This document shows positions 1-7,892 of a stretch of DNA of 64,000 nucleotides, in pieces (position 1 is the first letter of the stretch; every line of letters begins with the position of its first letter). Source of the stretch: a virus; the IMG/VR virus record IMGVR_UViG_3300028197_001738, positions 1 to 64,000 of that record. The stretch is one strand, 5' to 3'. The notes below the pieces were generated by a model. That model searched no databases. It saw only the letters and a list, made by a program, of their open reading frames with translations, and was not told the origin of the DNA. Position numbers and translations under genes: made by a program.

Positions 1-1
1 T

Positions 2-253
2 CCACCGCCTCCTCCACCTCCGCCTCCTCCACCGCCTCCTCCACCCACTGCGACAGTTACGCCTACTGTGACAGTTACGCCTACTGTGACAGTTACGCCT
101 ACAGTGACAGTTACGCCTACAGTGACAGTTACGTCTACGGTAACAGTTACTCCTACCACAACTCCAACTCCGTCACCACCATCTTCTGCATATAGAGTGC
201 TAGCGCAAAGAGGAAGAATTGTCCCCAATATATCGAGCAGTATTAATCCTTAA
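2..253 (+). CDS. C-terminal end of a Pro/Thr-rich surface protein (partial)
   Basis: This is an open frame that enters from the left edge of the window and stops at TAA. It begins with about 15 consecutive prolines, continues with a Thr-Pro-Thr-Val-type stalk made of repeated T-V-T-P units, and ends in a short ordinary tail of about 25 residues. No start codon is visible in the window, so an internal ATG at 68 is not taken as the true start. The composition matches the poly-proline end of the adhesin at 7893-11612 and the Pro-Thr stalks of 6249-7862 and 56335-59403. It is therefore probably the end of another tail-fibre or adhesin-type protein. Its function cannot be assigned from this fragment. 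Confidence 0.6.
   Translation, partial: PPPPPPPPPPPPPPPTATVTPTVTVTPTVTVTPTVTVTPTVTVTSTVTVTPTTTPTPSPPSSAYRVLAQRGRIVPNISSSINP
54..150 (+). repeat. 18-bp tandem repeat encoding T-V-T-P-T-V
   Basis: About five head-to-tail copies of an 18-base unit (core ACGCCTACTGTGACAGTT) occur with a few substitutions. The period is a multiple of three, so gain or loss of a unit would change stalk length without breaking the frame. It lies inside the partial Pro/Thr-rich gene at the window's left edge. Confidence 0.75.
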
Positions 254-313
254 CAATGCAAGTCTAGTTGCTTAAAGTATTAAAATGTAAATAATTAAGA
301 GGTTTACGATAGT

Positions 314-326
314 GGTGTATCATTAA
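314..326 (+). promoter_or_regulatory. candidate phage promoter motif GGTGTATCATTAA
   Basis: It lies in the 105-base gap before the gene at 359. It shares the core GGTGTAT-(A/C)ATT with gaps at about 3063 and 14373, and resembles the TGTATTATAAT element at about 31058. The TGTATcAT portion resembles a bacterial -10 box. The rest of the gap shows nothing else convincing beyond a Shine-Dalgarno GGAG next to the following start. Confidence 0.4.
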
Positions 327-358
327 ATATGTGGCATTTTACATAATGGAGAAAAAAT

Positions 359-697
359 ATGGCTGATCCTAATACAGTAGGACATTTTTTGGAAAATATG
401 ACCACTTCTATGGTAAGCATAATTATAGCTTTAATTGGTTTCTGGAGCACATTTATTAAAGGCTTGGTAAATCGAAAAGACGTAGAAGAGATGATAGCTA
501 ATAATTCTCAATCTAGTCAATATTTAAAAGATAGAGAGTTTATCATGGATAGATTAAAAGATCATAAAGAAGATAGCGCAACTTTATTCAGAGCTTTAAG
601 TAAAAATACAGAAGTAATGAGTGAATTAAAAGTTCAAATAGCACTTTTAAGTAAAACTTTAGAAGCACTAGAACATAGAATCGAAAGGTCAACATAA
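359..697 (+). CDS. small membrane protein with coiled coil, holin/XhlA-like layout
   Basis: This is a 112-residue protein. After a short N-terminal head there is one hydrophobic segment at about residues 15-35 (SMVSIIIALIGFW core), then a long charged helical region rich in E, K, L and heptad-like spacing. One membrane anchor plus a coiled coil is the layout of haemolysin XhlA-type and other lysis-accessory proteins. No family-specific motif is visible, so this is layout only. A GGAG ribosome binding site lies just before the ATG, and a candidate promoter is about 40 bases upstream, making it the probable first gene of its transcript. Its stop overlaps the next start (TAATG). It could equally be a virion or superinfection membrane protein. 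Confidence 0.55.
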   Translation: MADPNTVGHFLENMTTSMVSIIIALIGFWSTFIKGLVNRKDVEEMIANNSQSSQYLKDREFIMDRLKDHKEDSATLFRALSKNTEVMSELKVQIALLSKTLEALEHRIERST

Positions 698-891
698 TGG
701 CAAATGATATAGAAATAATAACTGGCTCAGATCCTAAACACGGGACTATTGTTGTGGGACTACCTCCAACGGGTCCTTCTGTAGCTCCTGTTTATAGGAT
801 TAATACATATGTAACAAATTTACCAGCAAGTGGTGAGATTTTAGAAAAATATACTGATAGATTCGATGACCCAACATACTATTCTGCTTAA
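697..891 (+). CDS. small protein of unknown function
   Basis: This 64-residue protein has its start overlapping the stop of the preceding membrane protein (TAATG), which implies translational coupling. It has no cysteine, no membrane segment and no motif I recognise. It is mildly acidic and rich in T, P and I. It sits directly in front of the fibre gene at 909, so a small accessory or assembly factor for that fibre is possible. That is only inference from position. Confidence 0.55.
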   Translation: MANDIEIITGSDPKHGTIVVGLPPTGPSVAPVYRINTYVTNLPASGEILEKYTDRFDDPTYYSA

Positions 892-908
892 AATAATGCG
901 AGATTAAA

Positions 909-2840
909 ATGCCTAATGTAATTATTAAAATACGTAGAGATACAGCAGCAAATTGGAATGATGCCAATCCTACCCTAGTTCTGGGTGAAGCCGCCTATGA
1001 AACAGACACCAGAAAACTTAAAGTTGGTGATGGCATTGCTGATTGGGATAATTTAAACTATATTTATACTCATGAAGCTAACGACATAGATACTAAAGTA
1101 GCCTCTTTATTAACATCGGGCAGTGGAGTAGTATTAGATTACGATAGTGGTATTGGAGAACTAGCTATTTCCGCTATACCTTATATTGCTGGAAACTCTA
1201 TAGAAATTTCTAATAATATAGTTTCTTATACAGGCATATCAAGTTACGAAGCTGGCGAAGGTCTACAAATAACTAATACTAATTTAATTAGCTTTACGGG
1301 TCTTCCTCAATTTCAAGACACTTATGCAGGATCTATTAATAGTACTCATAATAATTGGAATCCTGGTGTGACAGCTCAAACTATTAGAGTAACAGGAGCC
1401 GACGGAATTTTAACAGGCATGTCTTCTGATGTATATCCCAATAGTATTTTTCTTAATATTGGGGATCAAAATATTACTATAAAACATGATCATCCTAATT
1501 CAGAAACCCAAAATAGATTTTTGGCCCCAAACAATAGGGATTATGTCGTTCCTCCAAGTGGAGGATCGGTAAGAATTATTAGAGATTATGTTGACAACTC
1601 TTGGAGAGTTTTAGGTTTTAGTAAAGACGGCATAGCAGATGAACAAGAGCAACAAGTCTATTCTTACGGTTCATCTAGTTTGGTTTTTGTTTATGATACC
1701 ACCAAAATTAGTGGTAAATCAATCATTTTCCCTGTCGGTGGTGTTAATCCTAACATAGAAGTTAATTGGGGAGATAGTAGTACTACCAAATATACAAGTA
1801 CAGGATTAAAATTTCATCACTATCCGAGTGACGGAACTTATGTTGTACAAGTAACTGGTAGTATGACAGCATTAGATTATTTAGTGTCTCCAAGTAACAA
1901 CTATGGCAAAGAAGCTTTGGTTAAATGCTTATCTTTCGGAACAGTAGGCTTAACATCTATCGATAGAGCTTTTTATAATTGTTCTAATTTAAATGAGTTG
2001 CCTTCAATATTATATACTGGAATTACAAGCATGGAAAATGCAGTATATGGAGCTACAAATTTAGATGATAGCAATTTAGTAACATGGAACACTAGCAATG
2101 TTACTAATATAGAAGGAATGTTTACAAATTCTGATACTTTTAATCAACAATTGTCAGCATGGAGTTTGTTTAATGTTACTAATTTAGATTCTGTTTTTGA
2201 AAATGCGTCAGCTTTTAATAGCAATGTTTCGTTATGGAATACTTCTAATGTCACCTCTACAAGATCTACTTTTAGGGGAGCAGCCAATTTTAATCAAGTT
2301 GTTGCAAGCTGGGATATGTCTAGGGTGACAGATATGTCATACATGTTTGCTGATGCTCAATCTTTCAACAGAGATTTAAGTTGGACGACAACTGCCTGTG
2401 CCAATATGGCTCATATGTTTAGCGGGTCTTTAGCTTTTGATTCTAGTGTAGATAGTTTTAATACTTCAAATGTAACAGATATGTCAGCTATGTTTGCTGA
2501 CTCTTTATCTTTCAATCAAAATATATCTAATTGGTCTACTTCTAGTGTAACAACAATGTCTCATATGTTTGACGGTGCAAGCTCTTTTAATCAAGACTTA
2601 AGTGGATGGGATATATCAGGATTGAATTCATCAAGTTCTCTTAATAACTTTATGAAAGGTGTTACATTAAGCACAAGCAATTATGATAATTTATTGAATT
2701 ATTGGAATACAAACAAAAACAGTTACCTTACAAATCTATCTCCTAATTTCGGACTTTCCAAACATTCTGCTTCAGCATCAGCAGCAAGGTCTGCATTAAT
2801 TAGTTATGGATGGGCTATCACAGACGGGGGCTTAGCATAA
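909..2840 (+). CDS. tail-fibre/receptor-binding protein with PKD-like domain and BspA-like (DUF285) repeats
   Basis: This 643-residue protein has four visible parts. Residues 1-50 match the short N-terminal domain common on phage fibres and Mtd-type proteins (I-R-R-D-T-A-A-N-W, then G-E-A-A-Y-E-T-D-T and K-V-G-D-G). A middle region ends in a fibre-like segment (RFLAPNNRDYVVPPSGG). A PKD-like stretch at about 275-325 contains NWGDSS and a D-G-T-Y-x-V-x-V strand. The C-terminal half, about 330-600, is a run of roughly 25-residue repeats of the type N-T-S-N-V-T-x-M-x-x-M-F-x-x-A-x-x-F-N-Q, the BspA/Mycoplasma DUF285 surface repeat. Such repeats mediate surface or protein contacts in bacteria. 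A role in host binding is likely. The next gene starts on its stop codon. Confidence 0.8.
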   Translation: MPNVIIKIRRDTAANWNDANPTLVLGEAAYETDTRKLKVGDGIADWDNLNYIYTHEANDIDTKVASLLTSGSGVVLDYDSGIGELAISAIPYIAGNSIEISNNIVSYTGISSYEAGEGLQITNTNLISFTGLPQFQDTYAGSINSTHNNWNPGVTAQTIRVTGADGILTGMSSDVYPNSIFLNIGDQNITIKHDHPNSETQNRFLAPNNRDYVVPPSGGSVRIIRDYVDNSWRVLGFSKDGIADEQEQQVYSYGSSSLVFVYDTTKISGKSIIFPVGGVNPNIEVNWGDSSTTKYTSTGLKFHHYPSDGTYVVQVTGSMTALDYLVSPSNNYGKEALVKCLSFGTVGLTSIDRAFYNCSNLNELPSILYTGITSMENAVYGATNLDDSNLVTWNTSNVTNIEGMFTNSDTFNQQLSAWSLFNVTNLDSVFENASAFNSNVSLWNTSNVTSTRSTFRGAANFNQVVASWDMSRVTDMSYMFADAQSFNRDLSWTTTACANMAHMFSGSLAFDSSVDSFNTSNVTDMSAMFADSLSFNQNISNWSTSSVTTMSHMFDGASSFNQDLSGWDISGLNSSSSLNNFMKGVTLSTSNYDNLLNYWNTNKNSYLTNLSPNFGLSKHSASASAARSALISYGWAITDGGLA

Positions 2841-3040
2841 TGACTCACATATCTATAAATCCAACAAATAAAACGGTCTATTGGATATTTTATAATACTT
2901 CTGATCAGACATATTTATCTGGCCAAACTGCCATAGGGCAAGTTTCTGAGGCTTCTGACCAAAATTGGTCTTTACACTTACAAACTACCATACATGAACA
3001 ATGGGTGGAAGAGTGTAATAATTTAGATATTAACACATAA
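2840..3040 (+). CDS. small protein of unknown function
   Basis: This 66-residue protein starts at the ATG that overlaps the TAA of the fibre gene (TAATG). An upstream in-frame start at 2810 would overlap the fibre gene and adds no sensible sequence, so the overlapping ATG is preferred. It is rich in Trp and Asn, with no membrane segment and no known motif. The small size and coupling to the fibre gene suggest a fibre-tip or chaperone-like accessory. That is inference only. Confidence 0.5.
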   Translation: MTHISINPTNKTVYWIFYNTSDQTYLSGQTAIGQVSEASDQNWSLHLQTTIHEQWVEECNNLDINT

Positions 3041-3062
3041 ATCATTTCTTATCTTAGGCATG

Positions 3063-3074
3063 GGTGTATATAAT
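3063..3074 (+). promoter_or_regulatory. candidate promoter motif GGTGTATATAAT
   Basis: It is found in the 59-base gap before 3100. The TATAAT box at 3069-3074 is preceded by GGTGTA, sharing GGTGTAT with the motifs at 314 and 14373. A good Shine-Dalgarno sequence (AGGAG) follows before the ATG at 3100. Confidence 0.45.
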
Positions 3075-3099
3075 TGTATACAATTGCAGGAGAATATAA

Positions 3100-3573
3100 A
3101 TGCGTTTTAAGCCAGGCTATAGAACTAGTGAATTTTGGTTTACATTAGTTAGTTTTGTATTTAGTGCTCTGTTTCTGACAGGTATAATCCAAGATAATGG
3201 CACTAAAGAAGAATTAATTAGTGTGGTAACCCATGCTGTCGAGAGTATTATATTGGTAGGGGGTCAAATCATTATTTTTTATAGATATGTCGCTAGTAGA
3301 GATAGACAAAAACGAGAATTCAATTATGACAATGAAAAAGCTATAGAAAGTCATGTCGGGGTTGGCAAGACTTATGATATTATTAATATAAATAATGCGG
3401 ACATAGGAGACCTGATACAATTACCACATATAGGCACAGCTATAGCTCAACGTATTATTGATTATAGATTAACCTATGACGGTTTTAAAGAGATTGAAGA
3501 TATTAAAAAAATAAAAGGTGTGGGCGATTCTATTTATCAAGAAATTAAAAATTTTATATCAATAAAAGGTTAA
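3100..3573 (+). CDS. membrane protein with C-terminal ComEA-like helix-hairpin-helix domain
   Basis: This is a 157-residue protein. Two hydrophobic segments (about residues 12-30 and 42-65) are followed by a charged linker. Residues about 92-157 form a ComEA-type double helix-hairpin-helix: I-N-I-N-N-A-D, then L-P-H-I-G-T-A-I-A-Q-R-I-I-D-Y-R, then I-K-K-I-K-G-V-G. In ComEA and related proteins this fold binds DNA without sequence specificity, usually outside the cytoplasmic membrane. The N-terminal pair of helices resembles small phage holin-like membrane modules. The protein may therefore tether DNA at the membrane, for instance during genome entry, but that is inference. It has its own promoter-like sequence and a clear AGGAG ribosome binding site. 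Confidence 0.7.
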   Translation: MRFKPGYRTSEFWFTLVSFVFSALFLTGIIQDNGTKEELISVVTHAVESIILVGGQIIIFYRYVASRDRQKREFNYDNEKAIESHVGVGKTYDIININNADIGDLIQLPHIGTAIAQRIIDYRLTYDGFKEIEDIKKIKGVGDSIYQEIKNFISIKG

Positions 3574-3581
3574 AACATAAC

Positions 3582-4025
3582 ATGAGCGAAACAACAAAAG
3601 ATCTAATCAGAAAAGAAGTAGCAGGTCTTATAGACGAAAGTAAAAAAGCTTTATCTGAGGTAAAAACTTTCGCTTTAGCAGAAGTGTGGAAGATACTACA
3701 ATTATTGACGGCTACTATTATTAGGCTAATTGAAAATTTAGGTAAAGATTTAAGTAGCCCAGAGAAAAAGACACTTGCTATGGAATTAATAGGTAAATTT
3801 TATGATGAAGTTTTTAAATATGTTGACGTCCCATGGGTTCCATCTCCTATAGAAAGTGTTCTTCATGGCTATCTCAAAAACATAATAATGTTATTGGTAG
3901 ATTCTGCTATTGATGCCATGGTTACTACATTCAGACAGGTTGGTATATTTTTAGATAAAGAAGTAGAGTCTCAGTCCGGAGACAATAATAACCTTGTTAA
4001 TGATTTTATAAACTCGATTACATAG
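3582..4025 (+). CDS. alpha-helical protein of unknown function
   Basis: This 147-residue protein starts 8 bases after the preceding gene. The sequence is almost entirely predicted helix, with amphipathic stretches around residues 25-50 and a more hydrophobic stretch around 95-120 (LKNIIMLLVDSAIDAMV). That stretch could be a membrane-associated helix, although no strong signal is present. No known motif is recognised. It belongs to a run of small genes (3100-5849) that ends in a papain-like peptidase. Membrane character is shared by its neighbours, which suggests a cell-envelope role. Confidence 0.5.
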   Translation: MSETTKDLIRKEVAGLIDESKKALSEVKTFALAEVWKILQLLTATIIRLIENLGKDLSSPEKKTLAMELIGKFYDEVFKYVDVPWVPSPIESVLHGYLKNIIMLLVDSAIDAMVTTFRQVGIFLDKEVESQSGDNNNLVNDFINSIT

Positions 4026-4040
4026 TACTGTGAGGAAATA

Positions 4041-4427
4041 ATGAATTTTACAGAAACTTTTAATGATTTTAGTGCTAGTCTAGGCCCAATGGATATAGCA
4101 CTATATGGTGGTGTTGGTATAGTTTTATGGGTTTTGTTTAAAGACAAATTAAGCCCCGTTCAAAAAACTGTATTAGATTTATTTAATGGAATAAAATCTA
4201 AAGTTAATATAGATGGTATTTCTGTCATAGATGAAACTGTTTCAGACAAATCAGACGCTAAGCAAAAAGATCTGTTCTTTGACTTAGTAGTATCTTGGAA
4301 ACAAACTAGGGACTTAGCTGTTCGCAGTGGATGCAATAAAGCTGTTGAGGTTGCAGATTCCATGTTTCCTTACTTAAGTCCTACAGTCTGTGGAGACAAT
4401 GAAAAGGTTGACAACAATGCAGAATAA
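4041..4427 (+). CDS. single-pass membrane protein of unknown function
   Basis: This 128-residue protein has one hydrophobic helix near the N terminus (about residues 18-34, IALYGGVGIVLWVLF) and then a soluble charged domain carrying two cysteines. A GAGGAA ribosome binding site precedes the ATG. Its 3' end overlaps the start region of the next gene. No family is recognised. The N-terminal anchor followed by a soluble domain suggests exposure on one side of the inner membrane. Confidence 0.5.
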   Translation: MNFTETFNDFSASLGPMDIALYGGVGIVLWVLFKDKLSPVQKTVLDLFNGIKSKVNIDGISVIDETVSDKSDAKQKDLFFDLVVSWKQTRDLAVRSGCNKAVEVADSMFPYLSPTVCGDNEKVDNNAE

Positions 4428-4920
4428 ACTTTTATTAGCAGCTGGTGTTGTTTTAATATTTCTGGGTGTTGTAAAACCTAATTTAAATAATTTATTGCCT
4501 GCAAATTCAAACACAGTATGCTCTGTAGAAAACTTTGTAACAGACGCCCCTGCTGATATTGAATTAATGAATAAGGCCGAAGTTGTTGTTAAAATATTAC
4601 AAGAGTCTGATGATTCAACAAAAAAACAAGACTGTTTAAAATTATCGGCTTTATATTCTGATATGTCTCAATTAATAGAACTAGACGGAGATGATCAGAT
4701 TATTAATAATACTGCGAATATTAGAAAAGCAAACAGTTTAGCTGGTAAAATGCTTAGACTCAATATCAAAGACAAATATCCTAATCTAGCAGAAGCTGCA
4801 CAAGATTTGTTATTTTTTCAATTAGGAAATAAAGACGTTAAACTAGATAAAGAACTTAGATCAAAAGCCATAGAGGCTTTTAGAGCTTTATCCTGGGCTT
4901 TTTATAGAGGTGGTAAATAA
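4399..4920 (+). CDS. exported or membrane-anchored protein of unknown function
   Basis: The protein has about 173 residues. The N terminus has a basic head followed by a hydrophobic stretch (LLLAAGVVLIFLGVV), which looks like a signal peptide or signal anchor. A mostly helical soluble domain with two cysteines follows. Three starts are possible: GTG at 4390, ATG at 4399 and ATG at 4417. The last has AAAAGG at a suitable distance, while 4399 has GGAGA very close. All overlap the preceding gene, so coupling is likely. No family is recognised. The next gene, a peptidase, starts after 2 bases. Confidence 0.5.
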   Translation: MKRLTTMQNKLLLAAGVVLIFLGVVKPNLNNLLPANSNTVCSVENFVTDAPADIELMNKAEVVVKILQESDDSTKKQDCLKLSALYSDMSQLIELDGDDQIINNTANIRKANSLAGKMLRLNIKDKYPNLAEAAQDLLFFQLGNKDVKLDKELRSKAIEAFRALSWAFYRGGK

Positions 4921-4922
4921 TA

Positions 4923-5849
4923 ATGCCAAGATTTACACCTAATGATCTTTATAATGAATACCGTAAAGGATTTAGTGGATGCTTATGGGAAGAGCATGTA
5001 TTTGAAGAATTAATTACCACTAGTAAGTATGCTTTTTTTAAAGATGGTGCTAAACGAATTAAAAATAGTGGTAAGGGAAAGCTATCAACACCTTTCAAAT
5101 CTGTATTAAAATTTGATAAAAATGCTTATATTGAAAGACAAACCACAGGAGATTGTGTTTCTCACGCGACACGTAATGGGTGCGATGTAACAAGAGCTGT
5201 GGAAATAGATATTAAGGGAGATAGAGAAAGCTGGGTCGCCAGAGGTGCTACAGAAGCAATATATGGAGCAAGAGGTCATGGTGGACAAGGCATGAGCTGT
5301 AGTAGAGCAGCTACATTTGTTAGTAAAACAGGAGGTGTGCTTGTTCGTAAAAATTATCCGGGAGTAGCAAATTTTAGCAAATACAACGGTAATATGGGTG
5401 CTAAATGGGGATCTAGAGGTCTTCCCGACAAAGTAATACAAAAAGCTGATGATCATCAAATCAGAACAGTTTCGTTGATTAAGACAGTAGAAGAAGCTAG
5501 AGACGCACTTGCCAATGGGTATGGTTTAAGTGTGTGTAGTGGTTATGGATTTTCTAATCGTAGAGACTCCAAGGGATTTGCTCGAAAAAGTGGGTCCTGG
5601 AATCACGCTATGTCCTGGACGGCTTGTGACGATACAGGTGATGAACCTGCCTTTCTTGTACAAAATAGCTGGGGTAAATTCAATAGTGGAGGACATCCAG
5701 AATGGGGTCCGATCCCAGATGGTTCTTTTTTAATACATGCAGATATAGCAGCAGGTATGCTTAGACAAAATGGCGCGTATGCTTTTAGCGACTTTAATGG
5801 TTTCCCCCCTCAAAAACTTCCGGACTACGGTTTCGTAGATTACTTATGA
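4923..5849 (+). CDS. papain-like cysteine peptidase (C1 family-like)
   Basis: This 308-residue protein shows the papain catalytic signature in order. The oxyanion Gln and nucleophile Cys lie in QTTGDCVSHA (Q73, C78), the catalytic His in SGSWNHAMSW (H228), and the orienting Asn in LVQNSWG (N248), as in the N-S-W-G of papains. There is no signal peptide and no obvious pro-peptide inhibitor domain, though the first 60 residues could be a short pro-region. Possible roles are virion protein maturation, cleavage of a host envelope protein, or self-processing of tail components. The sequence does not choose between them. It ends a series of small membrane-protein genes, and its stop overlaps the next ATG (ATGA). 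Confidence 0.85.
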   Translation: MPRFTPNDLYNEYRKGFSGCLWEEHVFEELITTSKYAFFKDGAKRIKNSGKGKLSTPFKSVLKFDKNAYIERQTTGDCVSHATRNGCDVTRAVEIDIKGDRESWVARGATEAIYGARGHGGQGMSCSRAATFVSKTGGVLVRKNYPGVANFSKYNGNMGAKWGSRGLPDKVIQKADDHQIRTVSLIKTVEEARDALANGYGLSVCSGYGFSNRRDSKGFARKSGSWNHAMSWTACDDTGDEPAFLVQNSWGKFNSGGHPEWGPIPDGSFLIHADIAAGMLRQNGAYAFSDFNGFPPQKLPDYGFVDYL

Positions 5850-6001
5850 AATTTTTAGATAAAATAGCCTTAAACAGATTTATTAAGATAATTACTGATT
5901 TTATACTTTCTATTATGAAAATGTTTCAACATACGAATAATAGTGTAAAACCAGAAAGAAAAAAACCCATCATTGATTTATTGAGGAGATGGATAAAGTG
6001 A
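5846..6001 (+). CDS. small basic protein of unknown function
   Basis: This 51-residue reading frame starts at an ATG overlapping the stop of the peptidase gene (ATGA) and ends inside the start of the next gene. It begins MKFLDKIALNRF and ends with a basic tail (E-R-K-K-P ... R-R-W-I-K). A central segment, F-I-K-I-I-T-D-F-I-L-S-I-M, is hydrophobic and amphipathic. Overlaps at both ends and gap-filling position support real coding. It may bind membranes. No family is recognised. Confidence 0.45.
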   Translation: MKFLDKIALNRFIKIITDFILSIMKMFQHTNNSVKPERKKPIIDLLRRWIK

Positions 6002-6246
6002 TTAATAAAATATTGTTAAGTACAATTGTGGCCTTGCCTTTAATTTTGGGTCAATCTAATTCAACTCAAACAAAAAGTTATTATAGTACTACTGCTGTGG
6101 TTTCTTTGGTGGGTGGTGTAATCAGTAGTTCTGATCAAGAAAACACAGAAAAGTATAAAAGAGAAGACTGTCCAGTGTGTGAAGGCAAAGGATGGTATAT
6201 GAGTGGCGATGGTATCAAAAAAATAACTTGTCAATATTGTGAATAA
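5989..6246 (+). CDS. small exported protein with DnaJ-type zinc motif
   Basis: This 85-residue protein has an N-terminal hydrophobic stretch (about residues 8-21) that looks like a signal peptide or anchor, with a second weaker hydrophobic patch at 36-46. The C terminus carries C-P-V-C-E-G-K-G-W, then C-Q-Y-C, which resembles half of a DnaJ cysteine-rich zinc-binding module (C-x-x-C-x-G-x-G). A zinc motif on a probably exported peptide is unusual. A GAGGAG ribosome binding site sits immediately before the start. It stands directly upstream of the two large adhesins. Confidence 0.55.
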   Translation: MDKVINKILLSTIVALPLILGQSNSTQTKSYYSTTAVVSLVGGVISSSDQENTEKYKREDCPVCEGKGWYMSGDGIKKITCQYCE

Positions 6247-6248
6247 GC

Positions 6249-7862
6249 ATGGCATTAGAATTAAATAACTGTAATAGTGCAAATTATAATTTTACGGCAG
6301 ACTGGAATAGTCAAGACGGGAATGTAAGCACGGTAGGATCTAACGGGAAAAGCAGTTATTATGGAACGTATGATCAAGCTGGAAATGTTTGGCAATTATT
6401 AGATTCCTTAAATGGTTCATACCAAGCCCTTAGAGGAGGAGCATATAATAGTATAGATACTAATATATCTAAAAATTATAGAAGTTCACAATATTTAGAT
6501 GCAAAAAGATCAAACCTTGGCTTTAGAATAGCAAAGAAGATAAATAATACAGATTCTTATAGTTCTTTCGTAAGTGTGACAGGAAGTAGTGTTCAAGACT
6601 CTACAACATACGGGGGAGTAGCTTACGATTTTAAACTGCAAACCTATCCAGTGACCAATACAGAATATGTCGAATTCTTAAATACAGTAGCTGTTGATGG
6701 GGCCCCAGGTAAAGAACTGTATCATATCAATATGGGTGTTTTCCCTCACGGAGGCATAGAAAGAAATGGAGAGTTTCCGACTTATACATATTCTATAAAA
6801 ACAGATATGGGGAATAAACCCATTAATTTTATTAATTGGTACTCTGCTGTTAGGTTTATTAACTGGATAAGCAACGGAAAACAAACAGATGTAGATACCA
6901 CAGAATCAGGAGTTTACACATTAAACGGGAATGTAAAAAGTTCTCCTCTTAATAAGAATACATACTGGCTACCAACAGAAAACGAATGGTACAAAGCTGC
7001 TTATTATGATCCCAGTTCTTCCACGTATTCGACTTATGCGACACAATCTAATTCATTACCAGATTCCGTTACTGTAGATTCCACAGGATACGCAGTAGAT
7101 ACAGCAAGCAATCCTGGGATTTGTATTAGTCCGACACCTACTCAGACCCATACTGCGAGTCGAACCCCAACAAATACTAGCACAGCATCTCCAACCCCAA
7201 CAAATACTAGCACATCCACGCAGACTCCCACAGCGACACCTACTAATACGGCAACACAAACTTCTACTGCTTCTACAACACCAACGCCAACTAACACCAA
7301 CACCTCTACTGTGACTCACACTCCTACTCATTCTTCTACAGTAACCCCCACAAGAACTCCTACTAATACTCCAACCGCTACGGCAACTCCAACTATCACC
7401 CCAACAGCTAGTACTACTCCTACAATAACTCCAAGTGTCACTAAATCTCAATGTCCTCAAGAAAAAATAGGTCAATTAATTTTTCAAGATAATATATTTT
7501 TAAATGATGCGATGGATATAGTGTATAAAGGTTTTGTGCTGTCTGGTAAAGTTATAGGACAAAATGTTTCTGTTTCCGAGGCTTTAGATGTTACACCTAC
7601 TACAACTCCTACACAAACACCAACCAATACATCAACTCCTACACAAACTCCGTCCAATACTCCAACAGGCACAACAACACCTACATCAACTCCTACTCCT
7701 ACAAACTCTAGAACACCACAGCAGACAGCGACAAACACCCACACGCCAACAGCCTCAGTCACATCAACACCAACTAATACCGAAACACCCACACCTACAC
7801 CTAGCGCAACAGAAAATTGGACAATTATATATGATGGTGGTGACGCATATGGAAATGTATAG
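6249..7862 (+). CDS. adhesin-like protein: permuted FGE/C-lectin domain plus Pro-Thr stalks
   Basis: This is a 537-residue protein. Residues 1-97 match the C-terminal half of formylglycine-generating-enzyme-like (FGE-sulfatase, C-lectin fold) domains: [14 protein letters not shown], then L-R-G-G-A-Y-N, then S-N-L-G-F-R-I-A. Residues about 108-278 match the N-terminal half: [13 protein letters not shown], then [12 protein letters not shown], then [16 protein letters not shown]. The halves are therefore in reversed order. Two Pro-Thr stalks (about 295-397 and 447-520) flank a 50-residue spacer that begins SQCPQEK. The domain is probably a binding module. The paired active-site cysteines of true FGE are not apparent. 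It starts 2 bases after the preceding gene. A host- or glycan-binding role is inferred. Confidence 0.75.
   Translation: MALELNNCNSANYNFTADWNSQDGNVSTVGSNGKSSYYGTYDQAGNVWQLLDSLNGSYQALRGGAYNSIDTNISKNYRSSQYLDAKRSNLGFRIAKKINNTDSYSSFVSVTGSSVQDSTTYGGVAYDFKLQTYPVTNTEYVEFLNTVAVDGAPGKELYHINMGVFPHGGIERNGEFPTYTYSIKTDMGNKPINFINWYSAVRFINWISNGKQTDVDTTESGVYTLNGNVKSSPLNKNTYWLPTENEWYKAAYYDPSSSTYSTYATQSNSLPDSVTVDSTGYAVDTASNPGICISPTPTQTHTASRTPTNTSTASPTPTNTSTSTQTPTATPTNTATQTSTASTTPTPTNTNTSTVTHTPTHSSTVTPTRTPTNTPTATATPTITPTASTTPTITPSVTKSQCPQEKIGQLIFQDNIFLNDAMDIVYKGFVLSGKVIGQNVSVSEALDVTPTTTPTQTPTNTSTPTQTPSNTPTGTTTPTSTPTPTNSRTPQQTATNTHTPTASVTSTPTNTETPTPTPSATENWTIIYDGGDAYGNV
7131..7437 (+). repeat. Pro-Thr stalk-coding low-complexity repeat
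   Basis: A degenerate run of ACN and CCN codons encodes T-P-T-N-T/S-T-P units. An exact internal repeat (CCAACAAATACTAGCACA) occurs twice near 7168 and 7198. A second run follows at 7591-7811 in the same gene. Confidence 0.8.
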
Positions 7863-7892
7863 CTCTATAAACCCAAAAATTTAAGAAATATT

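Noticed and set aside
254-358. Terminator hairpin GCAA-GTCTAG-TTGC after the first gene
   Set aside because: The stem is only four base pairs and no U-run follows, so it is too weak to call.
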